Origin: Chryseobacterium lactis
GTDB taxonomy: Bacteria > Bacteroidota > Bacteroidia > Flavobacteriales > Weeksellaceae
Direction: 5' to 3'
DNA length: 64,000 nucleotides
NCBI RefSeq assembly: GCF_003815875.1
Contig: NZ_CP033924.1
Span: 5,456,001 to 5,520,000, forward strand
Part shown: in pieces, positions 8,548 through 17,500 of the stretch
Layout: each line of letters opens with the position of its first letter
Numbering within the stretch: the first letter of the stretch is position 1
The notes under the pieces: model-generated
The model's input: only the letters and a program-made list of their open reading frames with translations
Databases searched by the model: none
Told to the model about the DNA's origin: nothing
Made by a program: the position numbers and the translations under genes

Positions 8548-10194
8548 TTATTTACCTATAACTTCTGTAATTGGATTTCCAACATTTCCACTTGGGAACT
8601 GGATTTTCAATAAAGAAGAAACCGTAGGTGCAATATCCGTCATATGATAAGCTTTATTGCTTTCTCCGTGCTGCACTCCCCATCCCATAAAGATTAACGG
8701 AATGTGTGAATCATAAGAATTCCACACGCTGTGTGTTGTTCCCGTTTTAGAATATGGAGGAAGCATAGAGTCGTGAGAAATCAATTGAATATCTCCGCTT
8801 CTTTGTCTGTTGATTCCGTTGATGATTCTTTGTTTAATAGGCTCCGGAATACTTGACTCCTGCACTTTATCTACAGAAACAGCATATAAAACAGTAGGAT
8901 CTTTTTCCAGTTCTTTTACCGCAAAATTTCTTACATCATCCAATTCCAGTTTACTATCTGCCAATACTTTTCTGTCAAAATATATCTGATAGTTATCAAT
9001 AGCATTGATTAATTTATCTGCTCCAAACTTATCTTTCAGCTTTTGGTTAAGATTTTTTTCTGCACCTTCACCAAAGAAACCGGTGGTGATTTTATGCTCT
9101 TTAAGGAATCCTACAGAATGTGCTCCTCCGTGGTCAGCAGAAAGGAAAACAGTATACTCCCCTTTTCCTACTTTGGAATCAAGATATTTGAAAAACTCTG
9201 CTAAATCCTGATCCAGTCTGATATACACATCTTCTACCTCAATAGAATTAGGTCCGAATTTATGTCCTGCATAATCTGTGGAAGCCAGGTTGATGGCTAA
9301 GAAATCCGTAATATTATCTCCACCCAGTTTTTCACCTTCTACAGAAGCTTCCGCCAATTTCAAGGTCAATGTATTTCCAAAAGGAGTGTAACGAATATTA
9401 TCTTTTTTTGTCTGATAATCCTGAGCTAAATTGCTGTAAGGGAATGTAGGGGTTTTTGCACTTCCCAGTAATCCTTCCCAGGCAGAATTATCAGGTGAAC
9501 TTTCCGTATACTGATTGATCGGAAGTAAGGTATTCCAACCGTTTGAAACCAATTTTTCAGGCAAATTCTGAGAGTTGAATGATTTTACCCATTGAGGAAG
9601 ATCATTCATATACCATGTACTGGTAATAAAATTTCCTGTACTGTCATCAAACCAGAAAGCCCCGTTTGGAGTATGTCCCGCAGGAAGAATAGAAGCACGG
9701 TCCTTCAAAGAAACCCCGATTACTTTCCCTTGGAAATTAGTGGCTAATCTCAATTCGTCAGTTACTGTGGTAGACCAAAGGTTTTTCGGAGAATGGCTTC
9801 CGATTTTAGCATTGGTAGTTCCTACAGGCTGCACACTTTCGTCTGCCGTACAATAAACTCCCTTACCTGTTTCCTTATCCGTCCAGTCGTTTCCGGCTAT
9901 TCCGTGGATTGCAGGTACAGATCCTGTATAGATACATGTATGTCCCAAAGCCGTAATGGTAGGAACATAAGGAATATGTACATTGTTTAAAGAATATCCT
10001 GTGTTCAAAAGTCTTTTGAAACCATCATTTCCATACTTCCCGTAAAAACGGTACAAATAATCCCAACGCATCTGATCTACGACCAGACCTACGACTAATT
10101 TCGGTCTTTCAAGTTGGGTATTTTTGTTCTTCTGTGCATTGATTGTAACTACGGACAAGAAAGTAGCTGCCGCAATTGAAATGTTCCTAAGCAT
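8548..10194 (-). CDS. pafA: PafA-type alkaline phosphatase, periplasmic
   Basis: 548 residues from the ATG at 10194; this start gives the signal peptide MLRNISIAAATFLSVVTINAQ. A longer frame to 10287 would add 31 residues without signal character and would run through the divergent gene's promoter. The protein closely follows the PafA phosphatase of Elizabethkingia meningoseptica: PKLVVGLVVDQMRWDYLYRF, the nucleophile region TITALGHTCIYTGS with threonine, SLKDRASILPAGH (Lys and Arg of the active site), LASTDYAGHKFGPNS, FLSADHGGAHS and TTHSVWNSYDSHIP (metal ligands). Known: PafA is a zinc phosphomonoesterase with little phosphate inhibition. It is probably a single-gene transcript. Confidence 0.95.
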   Translation of the reverse strand: MLRNISIAAATFLSVVTINAQKNKNTQLERPKLVVGLVVDQMRWDYLYRFYGKYGNDGFKRLLNTGYSLNNVHIPYVPTITALGHTCIYTGSVPAIHGIAGNDWTDKETGKGVYCTADESVQPVGTTNAKIGSHSPKNLWSTTVTDELRLATNFQGKVIGVSLKDRASILPAGHTPNGAFWFDDSTGNFITSTWYMNDLPQWVKSFNSQNLPEKLVSNGWNTLLPINQYTESSPDNSAWEGLLGSAKTPTFPYSNLAQDYQTKKDNIRYTPFGNTLTLKLAEASVEGEKLGGDNITDFLAINLASTDYAGHKFGPNSIEVEDVYIRLDQDLAEFFKYLDSKVGKGEYTVFLSADHGGAHSVGFLKEHKITTGFFGEGAEKNLNQKLKDKFGADKLINAIDNYQIYFDRKVLADSKLELDDVRNFAVKELEKDPTVLYAVSVDKVQESSIPEPIKQRIINGINRQRSGDIQLISHDSMLPPYSKTGTTHSVWNSYDSHIPLIFMGWGVQHGESNKAYHMTDIAPTVSSLLKIQFPSGNVGNPITEVIGK

Positions 10195-10239
10195 CCAAGT
10201 AAAATTTTTATTGATCACAAATTTAAGCGTTTTGAAAGT

Positions 10240-10268
10240 TTTGGAGTGTGAAATTTTATTTAATTTTG
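10240..10268 (+). promoter_or_regulatory. Promoter of the hypothetical gene at 10299
   Basis: TTTG (10240-10243) and TAATTTTG (10261-10268, exact TAnnTTTG) are 17 bases apart. Transcription would start near 10275, which supports the ATG at 10299 over the upstream ATG at 10248. Confidence 0.6.
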
Positions 10269-10298
10269 ATATTTTACAACCGATCAACTTATTTTGCT

Positions 10299-11078
10299 AT
10301 GGTTTTAGGAGTCTACTGGTATTTTAAATTTCCTGAAAATTTATATCATTTCAATTTTTTTAAATTCTTTGAAGGCTTCGGAGGCCACGCTGATAATGAT
10401 GCTGAATTGATCGCAAAGGTCCGGGTTGATCATATTGATCATTTTATCCAAAAACTGGAAACTTTAAAAGAACATTTCAAAAGAACCTTTTTACAACTGA
10501 ACATTGATGGAAACCAGCTTATCATAAGTATAGGAGACCATCAGCTTTTTGATTATCACTTCCAGTTTGCTCTTGAAATTGAAAATTTACTTAGTCGTGA
10601 AAATGCTGTATTGATAGAACCTGGCGATCCTTTTAAAATTCAAAATACCAAAGTCTATCATCCGGAAAGAGAGCAATTTAAAAGAATTGAATATAATTTC
10701 ATCCAGATCGTTGGGTCAGACTTTAAAAAAAACAACGCAGAAATTCTTTCCATCAGAATCGACTGTAATTTACCCTTAGTATCTAAAAAGGATTTCCTTC
10801 ATGACGTTGTCTTAATTTGTAAGGATGAAAACCTCAATATCTTTTATTACAACGATTACGATTTTGAAGATCAATGCAACCTGATGTTATTTTTCACTAA
10901 TGGAAGGCAGTATAAAGACGGTATTCAAACCATTGATATCAATTCATTCGGGAATAAAATAAGATCTCTTACCCAAAAATATCAGTTTCATTTTGGCCAT
11001 TTTGGTGGGTTAAAATACTATCCTCTTAACGGGCCTCATATTGAATTGATGGAGGATGAAAATTTTATTTTAAATTAA
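10299..11078 (+). CDS. Hypothetical protein, 259 residues, cytoplasmic
   Basis: Begins MVLGVYWYFKFPENLYHF. The frame is open 51 bases further upstream, but the promoter at 10240-10268 overlaps that part. The protein has no signal peptide or membrane helix and alternates beta-type and charged stretches, including GGHADNDAELIAKVRVDHIDHFIQKL and a C-terminal HFGHFGGLKYYPLNGPHIEL. No family is recognised. The next gene starts 22 bases downstream, so it may begin a small operon with the VOC and acetyltransferase genes. Confidence 0.7.
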   Translation: MVLGVYWYFKFPENLYHFNFFKFFEGFGGHADNDAELIAKVRVDHIDHFIQKLETLKEHFKRTFLQLNIDGNQLIISIGDHQLFDYHFQFALEIENLLSRENAVLIEPGDPFKIQNTKVYHPEREQFKRIEYNFIQIVGSDFKKNNAEILSIRIDCNLPLVSKKDFLHDVVLICKDENLNIFYYNDYDFEDQCNLMLFFTNGRQYKDGIQTIDINSFGNKIRSLTQKYQFHFGHFGGLKYYPLNGPHIELMEDENFILN

Positions 11079-11100
11079 TAATAATCAACACAGTATCACT

Positions 11101-11493
11101 ATGATTACATTCAAATATGTTATCCTGTACGTAGAAAACGTAGAACAATCTATGAATTTTTATAAAAACACCTTTAATACCGAAATAAAATTCATCACTC
11201 CGGAAAAAGATTATGGAGAGCTTATTACGGGAGACACAAGTCTTTCATTTGCTTCCATTGAGCTCGCCGGTTCAAATTTGAAACAAGGATTTTTAACCTC
11301 CAAAACCCACGCTAAACCTTTCGGAATTGAACTTGGATTTGTAACTGATGATGTTGAAGCCCTGGTGGAAAAAGCCATTCAAAACGGAGCCACTTTATAT
11401 GAAGACATTACCTTGAAGCCATGGGGACAGAAAACAGCCTACGTTCAGGATCCTGATCATTATCTCATTGAAATCTGTACTGAGATTCAGTAA
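11101..11493 (+). CDS. VOC-superfamily (glyoxalase/bleomycin-resistance fold) protein
   Basis: 130 residues with the two beta-alpha-beta-beta-beta modules of the vicinal oxygen chelate fold. Seen: ITFKYVILYVENVEQSMNFYKNTF at the start (module 1), GIELGFVTDDVEALVEKAIQNGATLYED (start of module 2) and the ending AYVQDPDHYLIEICTEI, where DPDHYLIEI gives the usual metal-ligand Glu. Members are lyases, dioxygenases or drug-binding proteins; this one is not assigned. It lies 9 bases before the acetyltransferase, so the two are probably co-transcribed. Confidence 0.85.
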   Translation: MITFKYVILYVENVEQSMNFYKNTFNTEIKFITPEKDYGELITGDTSLSFASIELAGSNLKQGFLTSKTHAKPFGIELGFVTDDVEALVEKAIQNGATLYEDITLKPWGQKTAYVQDPDHYLIEICTEIQ

Positions 11494-11502
11494 TATTAAT
11501 CT

Positions 11503-12039
11503 ATGGAAATAAAAAAACTACAAAAATTAGCCGTTAATTCCAGCCTTAATTGGGGACATAACGGCTATACAACAGACAGAATATATTCCGTTTCTTCGAT
11601 TGAATATGCAGGTTCGTTTGAATTTACCATAAGGGAAAAGTCATTGTCTTATACCAAAGTCTGGGAAACCGGTTCTGAGGATATTGATGAACTTAATCTT
11701 CTTATTGAAAAAGGACAATCCTTTGGAGCTTATCACAAGGATGAACTTGTCGGATGGATCATCTGTGAACAAAGAACATGGAACAACAGTTTCTACATTG
11801 AAAATATTCTGATTGATGAAAAATACAGAAGACAAGGCATCGGCATTATGTTGATTAAAAATGCGATCAAAGAAGCCAGAAGATTAAATTGTAGAGTTAT
11901 TGAGCTTGAAACCCAGAATACCAACTACCCTGCCATACAATTTTATCGAAGAATGGGATTTAATATTACAGGGCTCAACACCAGACTATACGAAAACTCT
12001 GAGGAAATCGCCTTGTTTATGACTTTGGATATTGAATAA
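11503..12039 (+). CDS. GNAT-family N-acetyltransferase
   Basis: 178 residues. The acetyl-CoA loop is YRRQGIGIMLIKNAIKEAR (about residues 108-126), followed by the typical NYPAIQFYRRMGFNITG. The N-terminal half (SIEYAGSFEFTIREKSLSYTKVW) is longer than in minimal GNAT proteins. The substrate is not evident. The gene follows the VOC gene after 9 bases. Confidence 0.88.
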   Translation: MEIKKLQKLAVNSSLNWGHNGYTTDRIYSVSSIEYAGSFEFTIREKSLSYTKVWETGSEDIDELNLLIEKGQSFGAYHKDELVGWIICEQRTWNNSFYIENILIDEKYRRQGIGIMLIKNAIKEARRLNCRVIELETQNTNYPAIQFYRRMGFNITGLNTRLYENSEEIALFMTLDIE

Positions 12040-12081
12040 AATCAAAAAATAGACTTTCAAACATTTTTAATATTAAAACAC

Positions 12082-12112
12082 TTTGAAGTGTCTTAATAAT
12101 TTTATACATTAG
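12082..12112 (+). promoter_or_regulatory. Candidate promoter of the bacteriocin-like gene
   Basis: TTTG (12082-12085) and TACATTAG (12105-12112, one mismatch to TAnnTTTG), spaced 19 bases. The leader to the ATG at 12140 would be about 20 bases. The TTTG lies inside a weak hairpin (12078-12091). Confidence 0.35.
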
Positions 12113-12139
12113 TAATCAATAAATTAAAAACAAATTACT

Positions 12140-12391
12140 ATGAAAAATTTAAAAAAGTTAAAAAGAAACCAATTGGTATTGATTGCCGGAGGGGATACTC
12201 CTTATGCATTATGTGACCTTGATGGCAATTGCCCTCCTACAGCAGGTTCATCCTACTGCAACGACGGTACTTGCTATAGAGTTACCGGAGGTGGCGGAGG
12301 CAATCCTGGCGGCGGCGGTGGTGGTATCATCTGTCATGAGCCTATGCGTTTCTGCCAGGAATGGGAAACAGGATGCGGATGTGTTTATTAA
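12140..12391 (+). CDS. Bacteriocin-like peptide with GG leader, cysteine- and glycine-rich
   Basis: 83 residues. The first 18, MKNLKKLKRNQLVLIAGG, form a double-glycine leader of the kind removed by C39-peptidase ABC exporters. The remaining 65-residue core has eight cysteines (CDLDGNC, YC, TC, IIC, FC, GCGC) and two glycine runs (GGGGG and GGGGGG) separated by NP. This fits the leader-type peptides common in Chryseobacterium; whether the product is antimicrobial, a signal or a modified peptide is unknown. No C39 transporter or modifying enzyme lies nearby. A terminator follows 22 bases after the stop, so it is transcribed alone. Confidence 0.8.
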   Translation: MKNLKKLKRNQLVLIAGGDTPYALCDLDGNCPPTAGSSYCNDGTCYRVTGGGGGNPGGGGGGIICHEPMRFCQEWETGCGCVY

Positions 12392-12412
12392 AATATGTTG
12401 TCAGATAAATTT

Positions 12413-12433
12413 AGAGCGGTTTTTTACCGCTTT
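12413..12433 (+). terminator. Terminator of the bacteriocin-like gene
   Basis: AGCGGT / ACCGCT stem (extended by one wobble and one A-T pair) with a TTTTT loop, followed by TTTTGTTTTG. Confidence 0.8.
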
Positions 12434-12484
12434 TTTGTTTTGAAAAGATGCATCTTTGTAGTATGACTAATAATTAGAAACTTC

Positions 12485-13555
12485 ATGTTACGAACAATCT
12501 ATTTTATAATCGCTATAACTGCTTTTTCTCTAGCAAATGCGCAAACAAAAACTTTTAAGTGCCAGGAAATCCATCGTGCCATCCAGTTAATTGATGATGA
12601 AAAATATGATGAAGGTATTGCCATATTGAAAGACTGCGAAAAAAAAGATCCACAGGATTATACCTATCCTTACGAAATTGCTTTTGCATATATAAAAAAG
12701 AAGGATTATAAAAACGCTATATCTCAGTTAGAAAAGGTTGAAGGCTATTCTAATATTGATGACTATTATTATGCCCTTCTGGGAAGTGCATATGACCTTT
12801 CAAATAATCCGAATCAAGCCCTGAAAGTTTATGATGAAGGCTTAAAGAGATTCCCTGCTTCAGGAAAACTATATCTGGAAAAAGGAGTGGTATTGGAACT
12901 GGAAAAGAAAATCAGTAATGCAATAGAAAGCTACGAGGCCGGAATAAAAGCTGATCCCTCTTACCCTTCGAATTACTATCGGGTATCCAGGCTATACTTA
13001 GATTCAAATGATCTTCTATCCGGTCTTATGTATGGGGAAATATTCATCAACCTTGAAAGAACAACACCAAGATCACAAGAAATCAGTCAGTTATTATATA
13101 ATGGATATAAAAAGGCTGTGAAATTTGATAATAATCAGGTACAAGTAGACTTTTGCCCTGCCATTATTGATGCCCAAGAATACGATAAGAATAACAAACT
13201 GTCATGGTGTATTATTTTTGCTAAAAACTTTGCACTTTCTGCCCTTAACACAAAAGAGATCAATCTTGACATTCTGTCTTCTGTAAGACGACAATTTCTT
13301 AAAGAATATTATGTCAAAGATTATAAAGACTATCCTAATGTTTTAATGGATTATCATAAAACTATGGAAAATAACAAAGTATTCGATGCTTACAATCACT
13401 ACATTTTTCAGATAGGAGATCAGGAAGCGTTCAAGGATTGGAAAGTTAAAAATGGAAAAGAGTACAATACCTTTGTAGAATGGTATACAGCAGATAAAAA
13501 TGTACTTAAGATCGATCGCAACAATATCTATATATCTGATCAAATAAAGAAATAA
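12485..13555 (+). CDS. Secreted tetratricopeptide-repeat protein
   Basis: 356 residues with a signal peptide (MLRTIYFIIAITAFSLANAQ). Helical repeats of TPR type follow from about residue 25 to 190: IAFAYIKKKDYKNAISQLEKVEG, LLGSAYDLSNNPNQALKVYDEGL, LYLEKGVVLELEKKISNAIESYEAG. The last 150 residues are less repetitive. TPR domains bind protein partners; this one should act in the periplasm or at the surface. It lies 10 bases before a Crp-type regulator, so the two probably share a transcript. A CATCTTTG element at 12451-12458 could be its -7. Confidence 0.82.
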   Translation: MLRTIYFIIAITAFSLANAQTKTFKCQEIHRAIQLIDDEKYDEGIAILKDCEKKDPQDYTYPYEIAFAYIKKKDYKNAISQLEKVEGYSNIDDYYYALLGSAYDLSNNPNQALKVYDEGLKRFPASGKLYLEKGVVLELEKKISNAIESYEAGIKADPSYPSNYYRVSRLYLDSNDLLSGLMYGEIFINLERTTPRSQEISQLLYNGYKKAVKFDNNQVQVDFCPAIIDAQEYDKNNKLSWCIIFAKNFALSALNTKEINLDILSSVRRQFLKEYYVKDYKDYPNVLMDYHKTMENNKVFDAYNHYIFQIGDQEAFKDWKVKNGKEYNTFVEWYTADKNVLKIDRNNIYISDQIKK

Positions 13556-13565
13556 TTTCCGGTCA

Positions 13566-14138
13566 ATGCAAAATCTACTTACAAACCTCCAATCTCTTAT
13601 TCCATTTTCTAACGAAAGCTGGACTCTTCTTCAACCCGCACTTTCTAAAAGATCGTATCTAAAAAACGAACTTATGTTGAAAGAATGGGAAATATGTCAT
13701 TCATTATTCTTTATTGAAAAGGGATTTTGTAAAAGCTATTACGAGATAGATGGTGTAACAAAAAACACCGGCTTTTTCTTTGAAAATGAGATTGCAACTA
13801 ATATCACCAGTTTTGGAAGCGGGCAAAAATCTGAGTTCAATATTGCAGCTTGTGAAACCTTAGAAACCATCGTTTTTGATAAAGAAAAATTATTTGAACT
13901 CGCAAAGCAATCTCCGGAAATAGAAGCATTAGGCCGGAGCTGTATTCGTAGATTTGCAACAAAACAGGAAGAATTTGCGAATCTGTTTAAACTCTATTCA
14001 GCACAGGAAAGATTAGAATATCTCGAAAATAAATACCCTGAAATGCTTCAACGCGTATCACTGTCCCAACCCGCATCATTCCTTGGAGTTGCAAGGGAAA
14101 CGTTGAGCAGAATCAGAAAACGAAGAGTCTCTCAATAA
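13566..14138 (+). CDS. Crp/Fnr-family transcriptional regulator
   Basis: 190 residues. The N-terminal cyclic-nucleotide-binding-type fold shows LFFIEKGFCKSYYEIDGVTKNTGFFFENEI, a pattern shared by many Bacteroidota Crp-like regulators; the arginine that grips cAMP in true CRP is not evident, so another ligand or none is likely. The C-terminus has a short helix-turn-helix-like SQPASFLGVARETLSRIRKRR. It should bind DNA as a dimer. It follows the TPR gene by 10 bases. Confidence 0.85.
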   Translation: MQNLLTNLQSLIPFSNESWTLLQPALSKRSYLKNELMLKEWEICHSLFFIEKGFCKSYYEIDGVTKNTGFFFENEIATNITSFGSGQKSEFNIAACETLETIVFDKEKLFELAKQSPEIEALGRSCIRRFATKQEEFANLFKLYSAQERLEYLENKYPEMLQRVSLSQPASFLGVARETLSRIRKRRVSQ

Positions 14139-14229
14139 ATTTTATTTAATCAATTCATCACCAATCTATAATGAATGAATTTTGGGATGATGAAGATGAA
14201 GGTTAATTTTAATTTTAAAGAACAACACT

Positions 14230-14249
14230 AAGACACCCTAAGGTGTCTT
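14230..14249 (+). terminator. Terminator after the Crp-family gene
   Basis: AAGACACC (14230-14237) and GGTGTCTT (14242-14249) form a perfect 8-bp stem with loop CTAA, followed by TTTCTATTT. Confidence 0.8.
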
Positions 14250-14289
14250 TTTCTATTTCCATTTTAACTTTCCTTTTTAATATATATTA

Positions 14290-14323
14290 CGACACCTTCT
14301 GTCGCTCTCTCATATTAATTTTG
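14290..14323 (+). promoter_or_regulatory. Promoter and dyad upstream of the Rhs locus
   Basis: TAATTTTG at 14316-14323 is an exact -7 element. Where the -33 should be there is instead a dyad, CGACA-CCTTC-TGTCG (14290-14304), which could be a regulator's binding site. The leader to the first Rhs gene is about 245 bases and carries the gene remnant at 14428-14571. Confidence 0.45.
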
Positions 14324-14427
14324 CAATACAAGTTTAAACCACGTATAAAATTCTCAACAAAGGGAGGTACAAAAAGTAATATCTTAGCGATCTCAGAAAT
14401 AAAAATTAATAAACAAACAACACAGCC

Positions 14428-14571
14428 ATGAAAAAACTCTATGCGGGTGCATTATTCTTATGTGCTACTTCAATACTATATTCTCAGGAAATGATTTGGT
14501 AAAAAGACATTAAGTCTTCTACACAAGATTCCTTAAGCCAAACGGCAAATACTAAATTGATTAAAAAATAA
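14428..14571 (+). pseudogene. Remnant of a secreted-protein gene (signal peptide, in-frame stop, truncated body)
   Basis: The ATG at 14428 encodes a good signal peptide (MKKLYAGALFLCATSILYSQ) then EMIW and a TAA at 14500-14502. The same frame continues as KDIKSSTQDSLSQTANTKLIKK to a second stop at 14569-14571. From memory of related Chryseobacterium proteins, the expected sequence here is W-Q-K-D-I-K-S-S-T-Q-D, so the TAA would be a C-to-T change of CAA; this comparison is not checked. What remains is only the 5' stub of a larger gene, with a deletion joining it to the Rhs gene. It might still act as a short leader peptide. Confidence 0.6.
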
Positions 14572-14576
14572 ACACG

Positions 14577-17500
14577 ATGAAAAAAATATTTTTATTATCC
14601 ATCTTCATTTTAAATATTGGAAAAGCTCAGAACATATCTAATCCTGAAAGTAATAGCTATACGCCTAAAGATCTTCCAAGCTCCCCAACTACTGCTTCGT
14701 TAATGAAGTTTGAGGAAATTCCTGTAGACAACTATACAGGAGTTCCTGATATTGGTATTCCGATTACCAGCATGAGTATAGATAGAGGATTAAATCTGGA
14801 TGTAAGTCTGAAATACCATCCAGCTTCTATTGCGGTTGAAGAAAAAGCCAGTGATGTCGGTTTAGGATGGAACTTAATAGCCGGAGGAACAATTACCCGA
14901 ACTGTAAAAGGACTTCCTGATGAATATAAATTTGACGGGAATTATACCCGCAGAGGTATCTACAGAAAAGATGAACAATCTTATCCTAACAAATATGGTG
15001 AAGTATATGACATTCTTAAAAATCAACAATTTGGCTATGATGATCTGGTTCGATATGACAAATACAATGAATTCGCATGGGAGACTTACTTTAAAAGCAC
15101 TTATGACAGTCAGTACGATTTGTATCAATATAACTTTTTCGGAAATACAGGACGATTTATTATCAAAAGAAATGATAATGGTGAATTTATTGTCAAAAAA
15201 CTCGATGAAAATAACCTGAGAATTCAATATATCAATAATACTAACTTTGAGCCTGTCAAATTTACTATCACAGATGAAAATGGCTACGTTTATATTTTTG
15301 ATATTATAGAGCGATCCGATTCTAATGATGTCACTTTTTCATCTGGTTTAGACGGTATAGGAAGTTCATCCATTACCAGAACGATCAGTTATAACAGTGC
15401 TTTTCATTTAAGTCGTATTGAGGACACCAACAACAGATTATTAATGGCTGCATCTTTCGAAGAGCCAAGTAAAGAAATAGTCATTATAAACAACTCTACC
15501 AACTATGCATTTAGTTCCGGTTATGAAACTACTTTGGATGATATCCGTATGCGGCAATGTGAAGATCAGATATTTCCTTATTTGAACCCTGTGAATAGAA
15601 CAAGTACTAATCAGATTATAAGCTATACCCGCAAACTGAAAGAAATTAATATTATTGGAAAAGCTATTATAAAATTTGAGTTTCAAACAGGAAGAAGTGA
15701 TACAAACCTTCATAACCCTTCTGAATCAAGATTCCTTAAAAAAATCACCGTTAACGATCCCAATTCTCATCAGTCAAAAAGTTATGTTTTAAACCAGCTG
15801 TACAGAGAGAGTATATACAAACGAATGTTCCTTTCCAAAGTAGATGTTCTTGATCAAAATAATGCTTTCTTATATAATTATCAACTGTCTTACAGTGATA
15901 TTACAGGCAATATTATTTCACAAAATATAGGGAAAGACTACTGGGGTTATTTGAATGCCAGACCTATATATTCTTTTTCGGGCGAATACAGGGAAGTTAC
16001 CCCGGGAATTACAAACGTTGATGTTCTCTCAAAGATGACACTGCCTACATCAGGCAGTATAGATTTCACCTACGAAAACAATACCTATTCATACAGCTCT
16101 CTGTACAACACTACCGAAACTCTTACGAACTGGGATGATAATATTAATAATTGGGATGAACAATATATTGTTTCAGATTTTAATCAAACAGATAAAAACA
16201 AGCCCCAAAAATATGCTTTTACTCTACAAGAAGCAGCTGATGTATCTTTCGTTGTTGAAAATTCATTTGGCCCAAACCCACCTTCAGACTGGCGATATCT
16301 TTTGTATACAAGCCCAACAGGAATCGCAGGGGAAACACTTATTGCTCAAAATTCTGACACAGAAAGTAAGAAGACCCTTTCTCTCCAACCAGGAAATTAT
16401 TATCTGAAGTACAGTTCAATGAATATAGGGGCTACTCAGCCTTTTACTTCTTCTGTAAACATTTTTTATAAGACCAAAAAGTCAATAGTACAGAAATATG
16501 TCTTTGGTGGTGGAATAAGAATCAAAAAGGTAACCTATAAAGAAAGTAACAGCAACACCGCAAAAGAAACAGAATACAGTTATCAAAATCTTGATAATAC
16601 AGAGCTGAGCAGTGGTTCTTTATCCGTTCCGAAGCCAATTTATACTTATAAGGAATACTCTACAAAAAAAGGACTCAAATGTGTCCACAGAAGCCCTGTG
16701 GGAGCCCTTTTAGGAGTTTTTGGCTATGACTATCCTGTTTATGATGTCATAACAACATCGAACATTGTGCCCTCCCAAAAATTAAAAGGAGAGATTGGAT
16801 ACAAAAATGTAGTGGTAAAAGAAATCGGTAAAGGACAACAAAATTACACCTATTCTTCCCCGATTGATATTCCAAATAATTATATCCCTGCCAGTGCCCC
16901 TCCCATTCTTTTTTATGAAACTCCGGATTATAAAAGAGGATTGCTAAAAAAAGCGGCCATCTTAGATGATCAAGGGCGGATTTTAAAAAGTTCAACCCAG
17001 GAATATTCATATACTGATCATATTGAAAATATAGGTATTACTTATTTCTCCAGTCAACTCTCTACTTCAGCATATTATCCGATGTTTAAAAAGTATGGTG
17101 ATTTCTTACTCCATATCAGAGGTTGTTCCCAACATGTGGAACCTGCGCACTCCAATACCCAGAATTATGTAGGCGTGAAAGAGTATTTTTATGATGATTT
17201 GAATGTTACGCCTCCTCAATGTGCCTTTTATGGTGGAGAAACGCCTAATATGGTCAGACATCATTTTGATAATGAAATCATAGGAAAAGCCAACTTAATC
17301 AAACAAGAAGATACAGAATTCTTACAAGGTCAAAACAGTGTGAAAACGGTGAAAAACATAGTGTACAATAATTTAAACTACCCTATACAACAGAATGTTA
17401 TTTACCCTGATGGAACAAGCCATCAAACCACATATCAATATGCCGGGGAAAAAGGAAATCAAAAACTGATCAATGCTAATATGATAGGTATTCCATTAGA

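Noticed and set aside
10195..10287. Longer N-terminus for PafA
   Set aside because: The added 31 residues lack signal-peptide features and cover the divergent gene's promoter; the signal peptide starts at the ATG at 10194.
12078..12091. Hairpin ACACTT-TG-AAGTGT before the bacteriocin-like gene
   Set aside because: Six pairs with a 2-base loop; too weak to be a terminator, and overlaps the candidate -33.
14171..14206. 11-codon open frame (MNEFWDDEDEG)
   Set aside because: Too short, with no promoter or conservation to support it; lies just before a terminator.
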